Source of the DNA: Dactylonectria macrodidyma
Lineage: Eukaryota > Ascomycota > Sordariomycetes > Hypocreales > Nectriaceae
Length of the DNA stretch: 64,000 nt
Direction: 5' to 3'
NCBI GenBank assembly: GCA_020744425.1
Contig: JAGMUV010000003.1
Span: forward strand, 62,001 to 126,000
Shown: positions 55,432-64,000 of the stretch, piece by piece
Layout: the number at the start of each line of letters is the position of its first letter
Position numbering within the stretch: the first letter of the stretch is position 1
The notes under the pieces: model-generated
The model's input: the letters and a program-made list of their open reading frames with translations, nothing else
Database searches by the model: none
What the model was told of the DNA's origin: nothing
Translations under genes and position numbers: made by a program

Positions 55432-57063
55432 CTACTTGCTCTTCACAACAAGCTGGTTTTCAAACCACCTAGCGAATTTGACTGTAGGTATATCCACGGC
55501 CCGCCAGAAAAGATCCGCCGCCCAGAAGACGGTTGGAACGGATAGAAACATGCTCAATACGAATCCACAAACATACTGGCCGCCTTCAACACCTGTGACG
55601 CTCCAAGCCCATTTTTCCCAATGGTATCCAACCATATGCAGGACAGGTCCATGTACGAGGTACAAAGCATACGAAATTTTGCCCAGGTATTGGATAAAAG
55701 CTGAGTTGTAAAAGCCCTTCCAGAAATCGGAATTGGAGACTGCAAGAGCGAAGATGAAACAACCAACGCTTTGCCATGGGCGGTAGGGCTCTGAGTTCCA
55801 CCACCATGGGATCCATGTGGAAAGATAGACATAGCCAGGAGTAGTGTCTGCACCAGCATCGGGAAATGACATGAGAAAAAGCCCCAACACGCTGACGCAG
55901 TTCCAAAAGATGGTGTGAAGTCTCTTAAAGGGGTTGCGTTTTGCGCCCGTGGGGGCAGGAATGTGGGCTCCACGAAAAAGATCCCACTCTGCGAGACCCA
56001 TTCCGAACAGAAACATTATAAGCTCCCATTTTGAATGGCGATAGGACAGAAGAATAACCAGGCATAGGGTGACGTATCGCCAAATCATCCGTAGTCGTGC
56101 GGTGGCAAGTATGACCAAGAAGAGATACAGGGAGCATCGGTACTCGATCGGAATAGTCCACAGGTGAACATGATAGACTAAGGGTAACAGTCAGCAATTG
56201 GGAGTCTCAGGGCAATGAGATGCTGGGTAGCACGTACAGTTATGCGCAAAAGGCCGATCCCAGCCAAAAACGTGAATCATTCTCAGCATGGTCCAGTAAT
56301 AGTCACCCCACTGATCCCAAGCACTGTCGAATCGAACCGGATGTGACTCGACGACAAACTTGATGTATGTCCTATCCTGTGAAAAGTCCCGAGTGTATTC
56401 GTAAACGCCAAGTCGAACAAAACAGATGACGAGGGCGGTGGCAATGGCGGTTGGGATGTAAAGACGAAGAAGCCGGCGGAAAACACTGGAGCTCAAGGTG
56501 TTTAGTAATTCATGGTTGTCTTGGCTCCGAATCAGCTTGAGCGGGCGGTAGGATAGAGCGTATCCGGAGATGAGGAAGAAGATGGTTACAGAGACAGGAC
56601 CCTGATACCATAGACGCAAAATTGGGACTTTGAGGATGTCGTAATTGCTATTATTGCCACCCCAAGCGAAGCCAACATCGAAGGATGTGTAAGTGTAGTG
56701 GCAGAAGAAGACGAAGAGAGCTGCCAGGCCTCGCATGCCGTCCAAGTACGCCGTGGGGCTCAGTTTCGATGGTTTCGGAAGCGCATGTCGGCCCTGGAGA
56801 TAGCTGGGAACCAAGAACCAGGCAAAGCGTATCAAGAATGGCCGGGAGAGTATTGTGTGAATAAAAGCGATTGGAGACCGGAAGATGTATCTGACCCATT
56901 TCGGAATGTCTGAGTGCAAATGTCGGTCGAATTCTGATTTGGTTCCATCCGGACTCGAAAGGGGGCGCTTCTCTAGGATCCCAATATTTTCCTCAAATGA
57001 CTGGTCGAGGAGACCGATTTTCTTGTCGATGTTTAGAGATTGCTGGAGGAATGTGACGTTCAT
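55432..57063 (-). CDS. Acyltransferase-3 family membrane protein
   Basis: Multi-pass membrane enzyme of the acyltransferase-3 (PF01757-type) family, which moves acyl groups onto sugars, lipids or natural products. Two exons (57063-56238 and 56177-55432) with a 60-base intron (GTACGT...CTGACTG...TTAG) give 523 residues. Residues 1-100 are cytosolic and charged. The catalytic core starts SPTAYLDGMRGLAALFVFFC followed by HYTYTSF near residue 115, carrying the family's R and H residues. Next come PVSVTIFFLISGYALSYRPL, the NFYHVHLWTIPIEYR stretch restored by splicing (a conserved W-x-I-x-x-E motif), and near the C-terminus YLGKISYALYLVHGPVLHMV. About ten helices are predicted. Substrate unknown. 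No polyketide or peptide synthase lies in the window. Confidence 0.92.
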
Positions 57064-59509
57064 GGCCAGGTAGCAATGGCAATAGCCGACCGAGCACTCG
57101 GCAGGCGCTGCTTTGAGATGCCGATTTCGAGCGAAAGCAGTGGATCGTCATTAATTGGAGTCGGATCGACGACGAAGGAGAAATAGGAAAAGAAGGGCGC
57201 TCGATGTTTGCGGTTCTCCACACAGATTGTATCGCCGTGGAGCCTGCCTAGCGGAATCAAAGATCGTGGGGGAGCGAATGCGCATTCGATAAAGTCAAAA
57301 GAGTGCAAGAAATGAATGAAGAAGCCAGGAAGAGGAGAATATTCGCCTGATTCTGTGAACCTTGCACGACAGCATCAACTGTATACATATGGATTGTCAA
57401 AACGGAACAGGCCAGAGCTACAGGGGCTATAAACAGCCGAAGGTAACATTGCGGACCTGTCCTCGGGGGCGTTGAGGCCTATCCTGGATCTTGATGAAAC
57501 GCGGGCTGGCAAGAAACATGTGGAGACTTCCGGTGCATTTAATTCTTGGTATCACGTTGAGAATTCGCCATGCTTGGACATTTCTTGCGTCCGCAAAGGC
57601 GTGGAGTCAGTATCATGCTGATACGTACATACGCGTCCTTGCCCCTGCTATCAAATGTGGCGGTTGTTGCGAGCAACACGACTCCACCTCACGCTGCTTA
57701 GTGTCGGGATCGCGGTCGATCTTTAAACAAATAATATTGACTTTAAAAACGCTGCCTTTTCTCCCTCATGGTTTATTGACCCCAGCTTGTCCGATATCAC
57801 GTCGACGGTAGCAGATCCCCAAGGTGGAGTGATAGTTCCATCAATCGGTTTTCTGGGCCACGGTCCACCGCAGTCTATTTGAAACTTGTTTCAGCTGACG
57901 TTGCCTGTCTCTCTCAGGGGCTCCGTGAGTCGGTTCAGCGCTCTACGGTGTTGTGGGTCGATGACCTGTTACTCCATACACCATCCACTTTTCTTGGCTA
58001 ACTGAATTGATCAAACATCGTCCAATGCTTTGAAGGCCATGACGGATCTGCCCACCGGCTGTACCGGGAAACAAGGCCTGAGTCTTATAGCCGTCGCATG
58101 CGTGTAGCCAATTTCAATTGCCAGCGTGCATGCTACGTCGCACATTCTAGACCAACCACTTGTCAAATCCATGGACTCTACTGCATCTCACTGTAGTGGA
58201 ACGGTAGAGACGTGGGGAGGGGGGGGAGCTGGCTGTTGGGAATATGGGGCTCTCTGCCTACCACGCATCAATCTCGCTTGATTGCGCACATTCTCACAGT
58301 GCAACATAGATATGACTGCATCAGGTGAGGTTTGGTGGCGTATTTTTTCCCATGGCGTCGGCCGTGCATCAATAATGTAGAACAAAACGTGCCAAGTGTT
58401 TTGACTCTAGAGCACAGAGAGGGCCGTATGTTATGCAGACCCTGCAGTCGCCCACATCACCTATGTCAAGGTGGTGGAGAGAAGCCGGATTAGTCACTAG
58501 CATGTCATCTGTTTTGGCAAGGTTCGGACTTGCGCTAAGCACATTCCAGAATGTCCCTAGCTAGGCGGAGGCGTGAAGTGAATTTTGAGGTTCATGAGGA
58601 ACATCACCAACACGAATATGCGTGCACCAGACGGGGAAGGCAGCCAGGCTTCAAGTAAGCTTGTCTTCACCAGACTCCATATATAGTGCATTAGATTTCA
58701 TTTCAATTCTCGGTTCGAGACTCACTACTCTAGCTTGAATGATGTTTTTATAGTTGATATGAGCCACGCAGTGTTGATCATTTCCACCTGTTTCAATTCG
58801 TCCCGCTCTGCTACCCTGTATCACCAAGTCAAACAATAACCCCAGTCATGACATACCTAATGCCCGGGGACTTTGCCAGTCAATATTCAAGTGAAGGGAA
58901 AAAACAAGAAACCCCCGCGATGGCGCCTTCATTCTCATGAAAGAACTACGACTGGGCCGCCAGTGCGTGGGTGAACGGAAGTAATGGGCCAATTAAGCAA
59001 TCCGTAGACGTGTGCTTTTGAGATACAGAATCCTCGCATCGGGTGTGGTTATCGCTACAAGCAGTTTTGGCAACTTGTTCGGATTATCGATTAGACGGTA
59101 TCATGGCGTCGTTACATCAAACATCCTTCCCACCCTTCCCTATGTTAGGTGTATGGCTTTTTGACTCTTGCATCAGCTCTGCCGCGTTTTACCAGCTATG
59201 TCAAGCAGCACACTACTCCAATCGCGGCGAATCACTGCTTGCGAAGCTTTGGGTCGACGGGGTAAATATTGCTCCCGAATTCATAAACAGAAACTCTCAG
59301 ACAAAATGGGGTTGGGCATGGCCTCGGCAAACATTTTCCTCAGATTTAATCGAAAGTCTACAAGTGGAGCTGCTCGGCAGTTGATATAATATTCCCTTTT
59401 AGACTTGAGCAGAAAGGCAAACATTTTCTTGGACTTCTTGAATAGAATAAGATTGAGCGAACCCTCCAGCCTCGTTTCAACGATGAGTTTAACTTGCACG
59501 ACCCCAAGT
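57064..59509. other. 2.4-kb intergenic region; no gene seen
   Basis: The left end is the promoter of the acyltransferase. Short frames (57491-57811, 58188-58385, 59043-59384) lack recognisable products. A G-rich run lies at about 58213-58227. Confidence 0.4.
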
Positions 59510-59634
59510 CATCCACCTATCTATAGCAACCAACAGTCCAAGCCACGTCATCTCAGGTCATCCACCAATCTATGGCAACCCACGAGCCCAGCCACGTCAC
59601 CTCAGGCCATCCGCCTATTTATAATAGCCAACAT
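59510..59634 (+). repeat. 49-bp minisatellite, about 2.5 copies
   Basis: Unit 1 is 59510-59558, unit 2 is 59559-59607, and a partial unit 3 starts at 59608. Units begin CATCC(A/G)CC(T/A)AT and the first two share GCCACGTCA(T/C)CTCAGG. The third partial unit contains CTATTTATAAT, a TATA-like word about 200 bases before the next gene's start. The repeat therefore lies in that gene's promoter region. Confidence 0.8.
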
Positions 59635-59815
59635 CTCTAATGTATTTAGACCAAGCGAGCCTTCCGTTTTTCCTGCGAACAATAATTCTAGAGACATCAC
59701 CTCGGGCAATCCATCGTAATTCTGGGCTGGAGCGGCTAACTGGCATAACACGATTACCCAACCATTCGGATATACGCCAAACCTAGTCGATCTTGAAAGA
59801 CATTCAGAGGCAACC

Positions 59816-60295
59816 ATGCGTATCCCAGAGGACTTATGCTTCACTGATGTATCCAACTGGGACTGGGATAACGGTGTCGTACAAATTGCGCGGGACCGCG
59901 GCGCAGTGCAACGATATTTTGAGGCCATCGACCAAGGCTTTATTGGCCAAGCAATTCAAGAGCGCTACGCCTTTGATGGACAGGTCGATCAGGAAGGCAT
60001 AGTTCAAGGCACCGGAATGCGCATCGACGAAATGGTTATCAGCGACTTGCAAGAGTGTCTAGATGAAAACGACGATCGCCTCGAAGCCACTCAAATGGTC
60101 TTGACTCAGGGACTTGCGAATACTGACGATCCCGGCATAGAGCTCGTGCGTACAATGGTCAACATGATGGATGCCGACCCTCCCGCTGCTCGGCGCAAGA
60201 GATCACTCAGGGCCAATTTGCTTGAATTTCTGGAAGAGAATGAGCTGGACCTTGGCAAAGTCGACCGTTTGGTCGAGATTTTGCTCGAAGAGTGA
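59816..60295 (+). CDS. Hypothetical 159-residue protein, first of a tandem pair
   Basis: Single-exon frame, acidic, without signal peptide or membrane helix. It starts MRIPEDLCFTDVSNWDWDNG and has GAVQRYFEAI, GFIGQAIQERYAFDG, a charged helical middle (DLQECLDENDDRLEATQMVL) and a C-terminal leucine-rich helix (LLEFLEENELDLGKVDRLVE). The segment PEDLCFTDV...AVQRYFE...AIQERYA is repeated in diverged form in the next frame about 770 bases downstream, so the pair arose by tandem duplication. I recognise no family. The reading frame is clean and the ATG context (ACCATGC) reasonable. The minisatellite with a TATA-like word lies upstream. Confidence 0.6.
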   Translation: MRIPEDLCFTDVSNWDWDNGVVQIARDRGAVQRYFEAIDQGFIGQAIQERYAFDGQVDQEGIVQGTGMRIDEMVISDLQECLDENDDRLEATQMVLTQGLANTDDPGIELVRTMVNMMDADPPAARRKRSLRANLLEFLEENELDLGKVDRLVEILLEE

Positions 60296-60480
60296 TAAAA
60301 AAGCCCTTCCGAGACAGCAGCACTATTGCTATAATTAGCAAAACTAATCAATCGTACGACATCATTCCTATACGTTCTGCCGCGACCTTTGACCCTCCAA
60401 GATGAACAGCCAAACTCCTGTTACCAGAAGTGGCACAATTCACCCTCTTAAGTGACCTTAGATCAGCTAGCTGGCGAGAA

Positions 60481-60488
60481 TATATAAA
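60481..60488 (+). promoter_or_regulatory. TATA box upstream of the second small-protein frame
   Basis: TATATAAA lies 98 bases before the ATG at 60586, in a stretch otherwise free of frames. This suggests the second copy kept a promoter. Confidence 0.4.
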
Positions 60489-60585
60489 TTTGTTGACGTC
60501 CCCTTTCGATTTGAAGTTGGACCAGTATGGGTTCAAACGAGACACGCTATACCTACCTCTTTGTTTAAATACCCTTGCCGACAAT

Positions 60586-60858
60586 ATGCGAACTTTCATA
60601 TCTTTATGCGCACTGGCTATGATGGTGTCTGCTGAAGATCTTCTCTTTCTCGACGTCCCACAAGGCGACTGTAGTTGCTCTACCGGCGACTTCGCCTTGA
60701 TTACCAACGCTTTTGCCGTGCAAGGTTATTTCGACATGCTCTCCAAGGATGGATTGGGGGGGCTATTCAGGAGCGCTATGCTTTGGGCGATCAGAAGGGA
60801 GACAAATGCATCTGGCATAGACATCATTGGAACAATCGACGCATCTATCGGCGGATAG
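60586..60858 (+). pseudogene. Diverged, frameshifted paralogue of the preceding small protein
   Basis: The frame starts with a signal-peptide-like MRTFISLCALAMMVSA, then EDLLFLDVPQGDC and FAVQGYFDMLSKDGLGG. This parallels PEDLCFTDV and AVQRYFEAIDQGFIGQ of the upstream gene. At a run of seven G (60756-60762) the homologous continuation AIQERYALGDQ lies in the other frame, whereas the open frame gives LFRSAMLWAIR and stops 30 codons later at 60858. The copy therefore looks frameshifted at the G tract; a sequencing error there is possible. A TATA box (TATATAAA, 60481-60488) lies about 100 bases upstream. If expressed as is, it would be a 90-residue secreted peptide. Confidence 0.5.
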
Positions 60859-61392
60859 GTCGCAACTGCAATGGAGGAACTTCTTGGTGAGGACGACAAC
60901 CCACTTAACCACCGCGAATGAGACGCTACTAGGCCATAGAAATACCGGCGACCCCTGATACGATCTCTCAAAAACCTCGGTGAGCGTGTTAGAAACCTTC
61001 TAGTCAGGTGTGCAAAGGCGAGTAACCTGCAAGCCACGCTGTAAGACTGAATCTCGCGCAGAGTAATTATACTGCGATTATGCTTATATGGCGCTCGCAC
61101 CGAGTTCTGGCAACGCTGGCAATAATTTCGTCAAACATGAGGACACCTCCTATATCCAGGCTCCTGAGTCGGTGACTATCACATCTTGAAAGCTGATAGC
61201 AGAGTTAGAGATGATCATCTCGGATTGCACATATGTTCCTTCAGGTTCTTCAACAAAATTTGTGCGAGGCTATATTAGAAAGATGTCATGCCGTGTAAAG
61301 GTTTATGACCGGCTTTAGTTAACTAATTTCCAGTGTAATGAAAGACAGTTGTCTCTTTAACAAAATTAGCAGAGGACTACCAATCTCTCCCT
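60859..61392. other. Region right of the tandem pair; no gene seen
   Basis: In the frame of the second copy a run such as VATAMEELLGEDDNPLNHRE continues past the stop at 60858. It may be the decayed remainder of that paralogue. After 61050 only 3' regions are expected. Confidence 0.4.
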
Positions 61393-62049
61393 CTAGTCAT
61401 AAACGGCCAAGACGCCGACTGCGATCAACATCTGACCAGAATAATAAAGCACCCAGACCATGTAATCCATCCAAGACCGATGCGGTGATGTGGCGGAAAC
61501 GAGAAATTTCCCCGACGCCAGAATAGTATCAGACAATGCGAACAAAATTGCGCCTAATACAATTTGGTTGTTGTCCATTGTCAACGCTGAAAGTACCATT
61601 CCCAATATGGCAGTGGAATAGAAAACCACAGGCACCCGCAAAACTCGGCCCACTCTTGGCATCAACAACACGACCATGAAGGGTGCAAGGAGGGCCATGG
61701 AGAGGGCAATGAGAGTTCGGAAGCCATCGGAGAGTATCAGCTGCCAACCTCTTCCTGCTTGAATGAAAAGGGCAATGTAGAGGATGTGAGATGCCAAGAA
61801 GTTTGCAAGGCCACCCAAGAAAGCGCCTTCGCTGTCCCAGGCGAGAAACGCGTCGCCAGTGGCACTAAATGATAGTGCCGTCGCAAGAGATGTCGGGCCG
61901 TCGTTTTTAACAACTAGAACAGATAGCAGGGCCACTGAGAGTGTTTTGGCTACCATGCGAAAATAACTTGGAGCCGCGCGAGATCTGAGGCCATAAATGA
62001 TGGCCGAGCTCAGAGAGAGGACCAGAATAGCGTTGTTTTGTACAGACAT
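61393..62049 (-). CDS. YhhN/TMEM86 family membrane protein
   Basis: Eight-helix membrane protein of the YhhN family, whose animal member TMEM86B is a lysoplasmalogenase; fungal roles are not established. The 218-residue product starts MSVQNNAILVLSLSSAIIYG. It has a loop SYFRMVAKTLSVALLSVLVV, the conserved acidic motif ALSFSATGDAFLAW (near residue 60), FLASHILYIALF, IVLGAILFALSDTILA with its S-D, and ends MVWVLYYSGQMLIAVGVLAV. These are the usual YhhN landmarks. The frame is open upstream to an ATG at 62325, which would add 92 polar residues. I prefer 62049 because the first helix begins there and the extension lacks family similarity. Confidence 0.82.
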   Translation of the reverse strand: MSVQNNAILVLSLSSAIIYGLRSRAAPSYFRMVAKTLSVALLSVLVVKNDGPTSLATALSFSATGDAFLAWDSEGAFLGGLANFLASHILYIALFIQAGRGWQLILSDGFRTLIALSMALLAPFMVVLLMPRVGRVLRVPVVFYSTAILGMVLSALTMDNNQIVLGAILFALSDTILASGKFLVSATSPHRSWMDYMVWVLYYSGQMLIAVGVLAVYD

Positions 62050-63846
62050 AGCTTCGAATGTAAGAAAGCAAAAGAATGAGGGTTTAGAGTTGAGTTGAGG
62101 GTTTTGTGTGGCATTCTGCGAGACCAAATGGGAGGGAGATGTGGTAGCCGAGGTACAAGAAGATGCAGTGAGTTGAAGTTGCACGTGACGGAAATCTAAA
62201 TCACATGTGGCGTCTACTCCAATCCGATTCAAATACTCGCAGATGAAGTCAAGTAGCTCGGGACATTGCTTGAGCTGTATTGGAGACCATTCGAATGCCG
62301 ACTTGGCTGTGACTTGATACCGCATTTAAAGACAATTTCGGTATGTATGGTCACATCCTAGCATACCTGGCATAGCGGAGTCCCTCTTGATGGATCATGC
62401 AAGAGTAACTTATTCCCTTCGTATGAAAAGCCGGATAATGCGGCTGAAAGAAAAACCGAACATTCAAAGCCTCTGATTTGAGACAGCGGGGTTTGATCAG
62501 AAGTTGCTTGGACCTTTTCCAAGATGGTTCGGACACTGCCCCCCTAAGAGTTGAGATATGCTTGTTTCAGGCTCTGGGCCAGATCTGCTCTTTACATTTC
62601 AACAACTATTGTCAATAAACAATAAATCGAGACAATATAATCGCCGAAGTTGCTTTACGCTTGTTTAGGTCTCTCTAAAATGAGGAAGAAAACATAAAGT
62701 CAACAACCTCGCAAGTATGATAGCTTAGCTACGGGAATTCAGGTTGTTGAAGGCGCAAGGGTGAGAGACATTGAATAGTGAGCAGTGGCCATGCGAAATA
62801 CGCAACGCATTTTGCAAGTTAAGAGCAAAGAAACAGTGCTGATGATACACTACACAACGGGTCGTCAACTCTTGACGCACATGCCGGATCTCATTGTCGC
62901 TGACCTCAGGATTAACATCTAAGTCTTCCGAAGAATTAACAGTTTATTTGTCCTAGCTTACCACGGCGCACACGGCCCTAGTTGAGTTGCAAGTATAGCA
63001 CTGCAAGGGATGGCTGTCAACAAGTCAACACTGAAGGATCGATACATTGGGCCCTTTGCATGCCTTGTAGAAAGTTAGGGCTGATTTGTCTGATTGTAGT
63101 AGTTCTCTCCCGAGATCGGCGCCTAGGCCTGGGGAACTTGATCTTGCGAGTCGTTCTTTGGCTAGCGTGAATGCGGACGATGCCAAAAGAAATGTTCGTC
63201 CATCACAAAAGCATATACATGCACACATCGTCACTTGTCTAAGAGTCGCACGAAGCTTGATCGGTGATGACTGTTGCGAAAACTCACCCCATCATGAACT
63301 AAAACAAGTATTGTTTTGCTATGTTGACTAACAAGATGTAATGCCCGTTTGCCGTTCTATTGCTAACTTATATAGAAGACTCTCAGGGAGCGTTGAGTAA
63401 ATTTGCTCCCCCTAAAACCCAAGAATTTTCCACATCAGACTACTAAACTAGGATCATGATGTGAGAATGTCTAAGTTACAGCAATGACTACTCACGTGAT
63501 GCGTATCGAGTAAGGAGGCATGCGTCACCAGCAACTGCAATGCCGCGGAAAAACGCATCCACCAATAACGCAGGAATGGCTATCGCGAATTGGGAAGACG
63601 GAATGAGCTATTTGTCCCAGAAATATGGTACTCCTCAGAGAAATCTGCCGTTTTGCCGCGCACTAATTGCTCGTTAATTAAAGGGGAACGGACTCCTAAA
63701 GTCAGTTGACAGTGGTTAATTCGCCATTCGATGCCGCATACCCGGTCGTTTCAGATGAACCAGTGCAGGGGCCATCGGCCCAGTTGATCGACCCAGGCGA
63801 CCACAATGTGGGCGGATCCACGTAGACACGGAAAGGATGGCATTTC
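62050..63846. other. Intergenic region; no gene seen
   Basis: The left part is the promoter (or, if the upstream ATG is used, the 5' coding end) of the YhhN-family gene. Frames at 62982-63331 overlap on both strands and have no recognisable product. Confidence 0.45.
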
Positions 63847-64000
63847 AATATAAATGCAGAGGTCAAGTGCGCAAATCTCTCTCGTTTGTTTCCTATTCGT
63901 GCAACAGTTTCGTTCGTCTCGTTGACCGAGTCCTTCCTTTCGTTGTAAACAAACTTACATTCATTTCATAACATTCACTCATACACTCTTTTACACTCTT
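63847..64000 (+). promoter_or_regulatory. Promoter and leader of a gene starting beyond the right edge
   Basis: AATATAAATG (63847-63856) is a TATA-like element. About 30-60 bases later begins a pyrimidine-rich leader (CTCTCTCG, then repeated TCTCG, TTCCTTTCG and CACTC words) typical of highly expressed fungal genes. No start codon appears before the window ends. Confidence 0.5.

Noticed and set aside
62052..62325. 92-residue N-terminal extension of the YhhN-family protein
   Set aside because: Polar, not membrane-like and unlike the family; the inner ATG precedes the first helix.

Overview
The window is nuclear DNA of a filamentous ascomycete (Pezizomycotina, perhaps Sordariomycetes; the genus cannot be fixed from sequence alone). 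Genes carry short introns of about 45-112 bases with GT...CTAAC/CTGAC...AG signals. Families are typical of such fungi: Zn2Cys6 regulators, HET-domain relics, MFS transporters, PL1 and GH78 enzymes. An AT-rich, stop-riddled transposon at the left end looks like RIP (repeat-induced point mutation) damage.

Layout. 0-5 kb: a degenerate hAT transposon (381-3616) with perfect 8-bp target duplications sits in the 3' end of an MFS monocarboxylate-type transporter gene, and its terminal repeat now encodes the transporter's last 16 residues. 5-10 kb: an intergenic or relic stretch, a small unknown secreted protein, and a Zn2Cys6 regulator. 10-18 kb: a gene graveyard with a truncated rhodopsin-like membrane protein, a type-B carboxylesterase with many stops, and a broken HET-domain gene. 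18-30 kb: a pectin/rhamnose block with a secreted PL1 pectate lyase, a fragment of a second lyase, an alpha-L-rhamnosidase (GH78), an MFS sugar transporter and a Zn2Cys6 regulator. 30-36 kb: a 1.1-kb non-autonomous DNA element with long terminal repeats and its own 8-bp duplication, a subtilase scrap, a carboxymuconolactone-decarboxylase-family gene, and a secreted GH43-like propeller protein. 36.6-40.6 kb: a gene-poor stretch.

40-50 kb: two divergently transcribed, paralogous Rieske-oxygenase-type genes with complementary losses. One keeps the [2Fe-2S] Rieske ligands but lacks the mononuclear-iron motif; the other keeps the iron motif but lacks the Rieske ligands. A Zn2Cys6 regulator and a complete methionine aminopeptidase 2 (MetAP2) gene follow. 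50-64 kb: a single-pass membrane protein, a chitinase-like 3' remnant, a GPI-type aspartic protease, an acyltransferase-3 family membrane enzyme, a tandem pair of small unknown proteins (one broken at a G tract) behind a 49-bp minisatellite, a YhhN/TMEM86-family protein, and at the right edge the promoter of a gene that starts outside the window.

How the genes may work together (inference). PL1, GH78, the sugar transporter and the nearby regulator form a plausible local unit for cutting rhamnogalacturonan-type pectin and importing the released sugar. The divergent Rieske pair may act as a two-polypeptide oxygenase under the neighbouring regulator. The strongest novelty candidates are the split Rieske pair, the transposon-extended transporter and the 1.1-kb inverted-repeat element.
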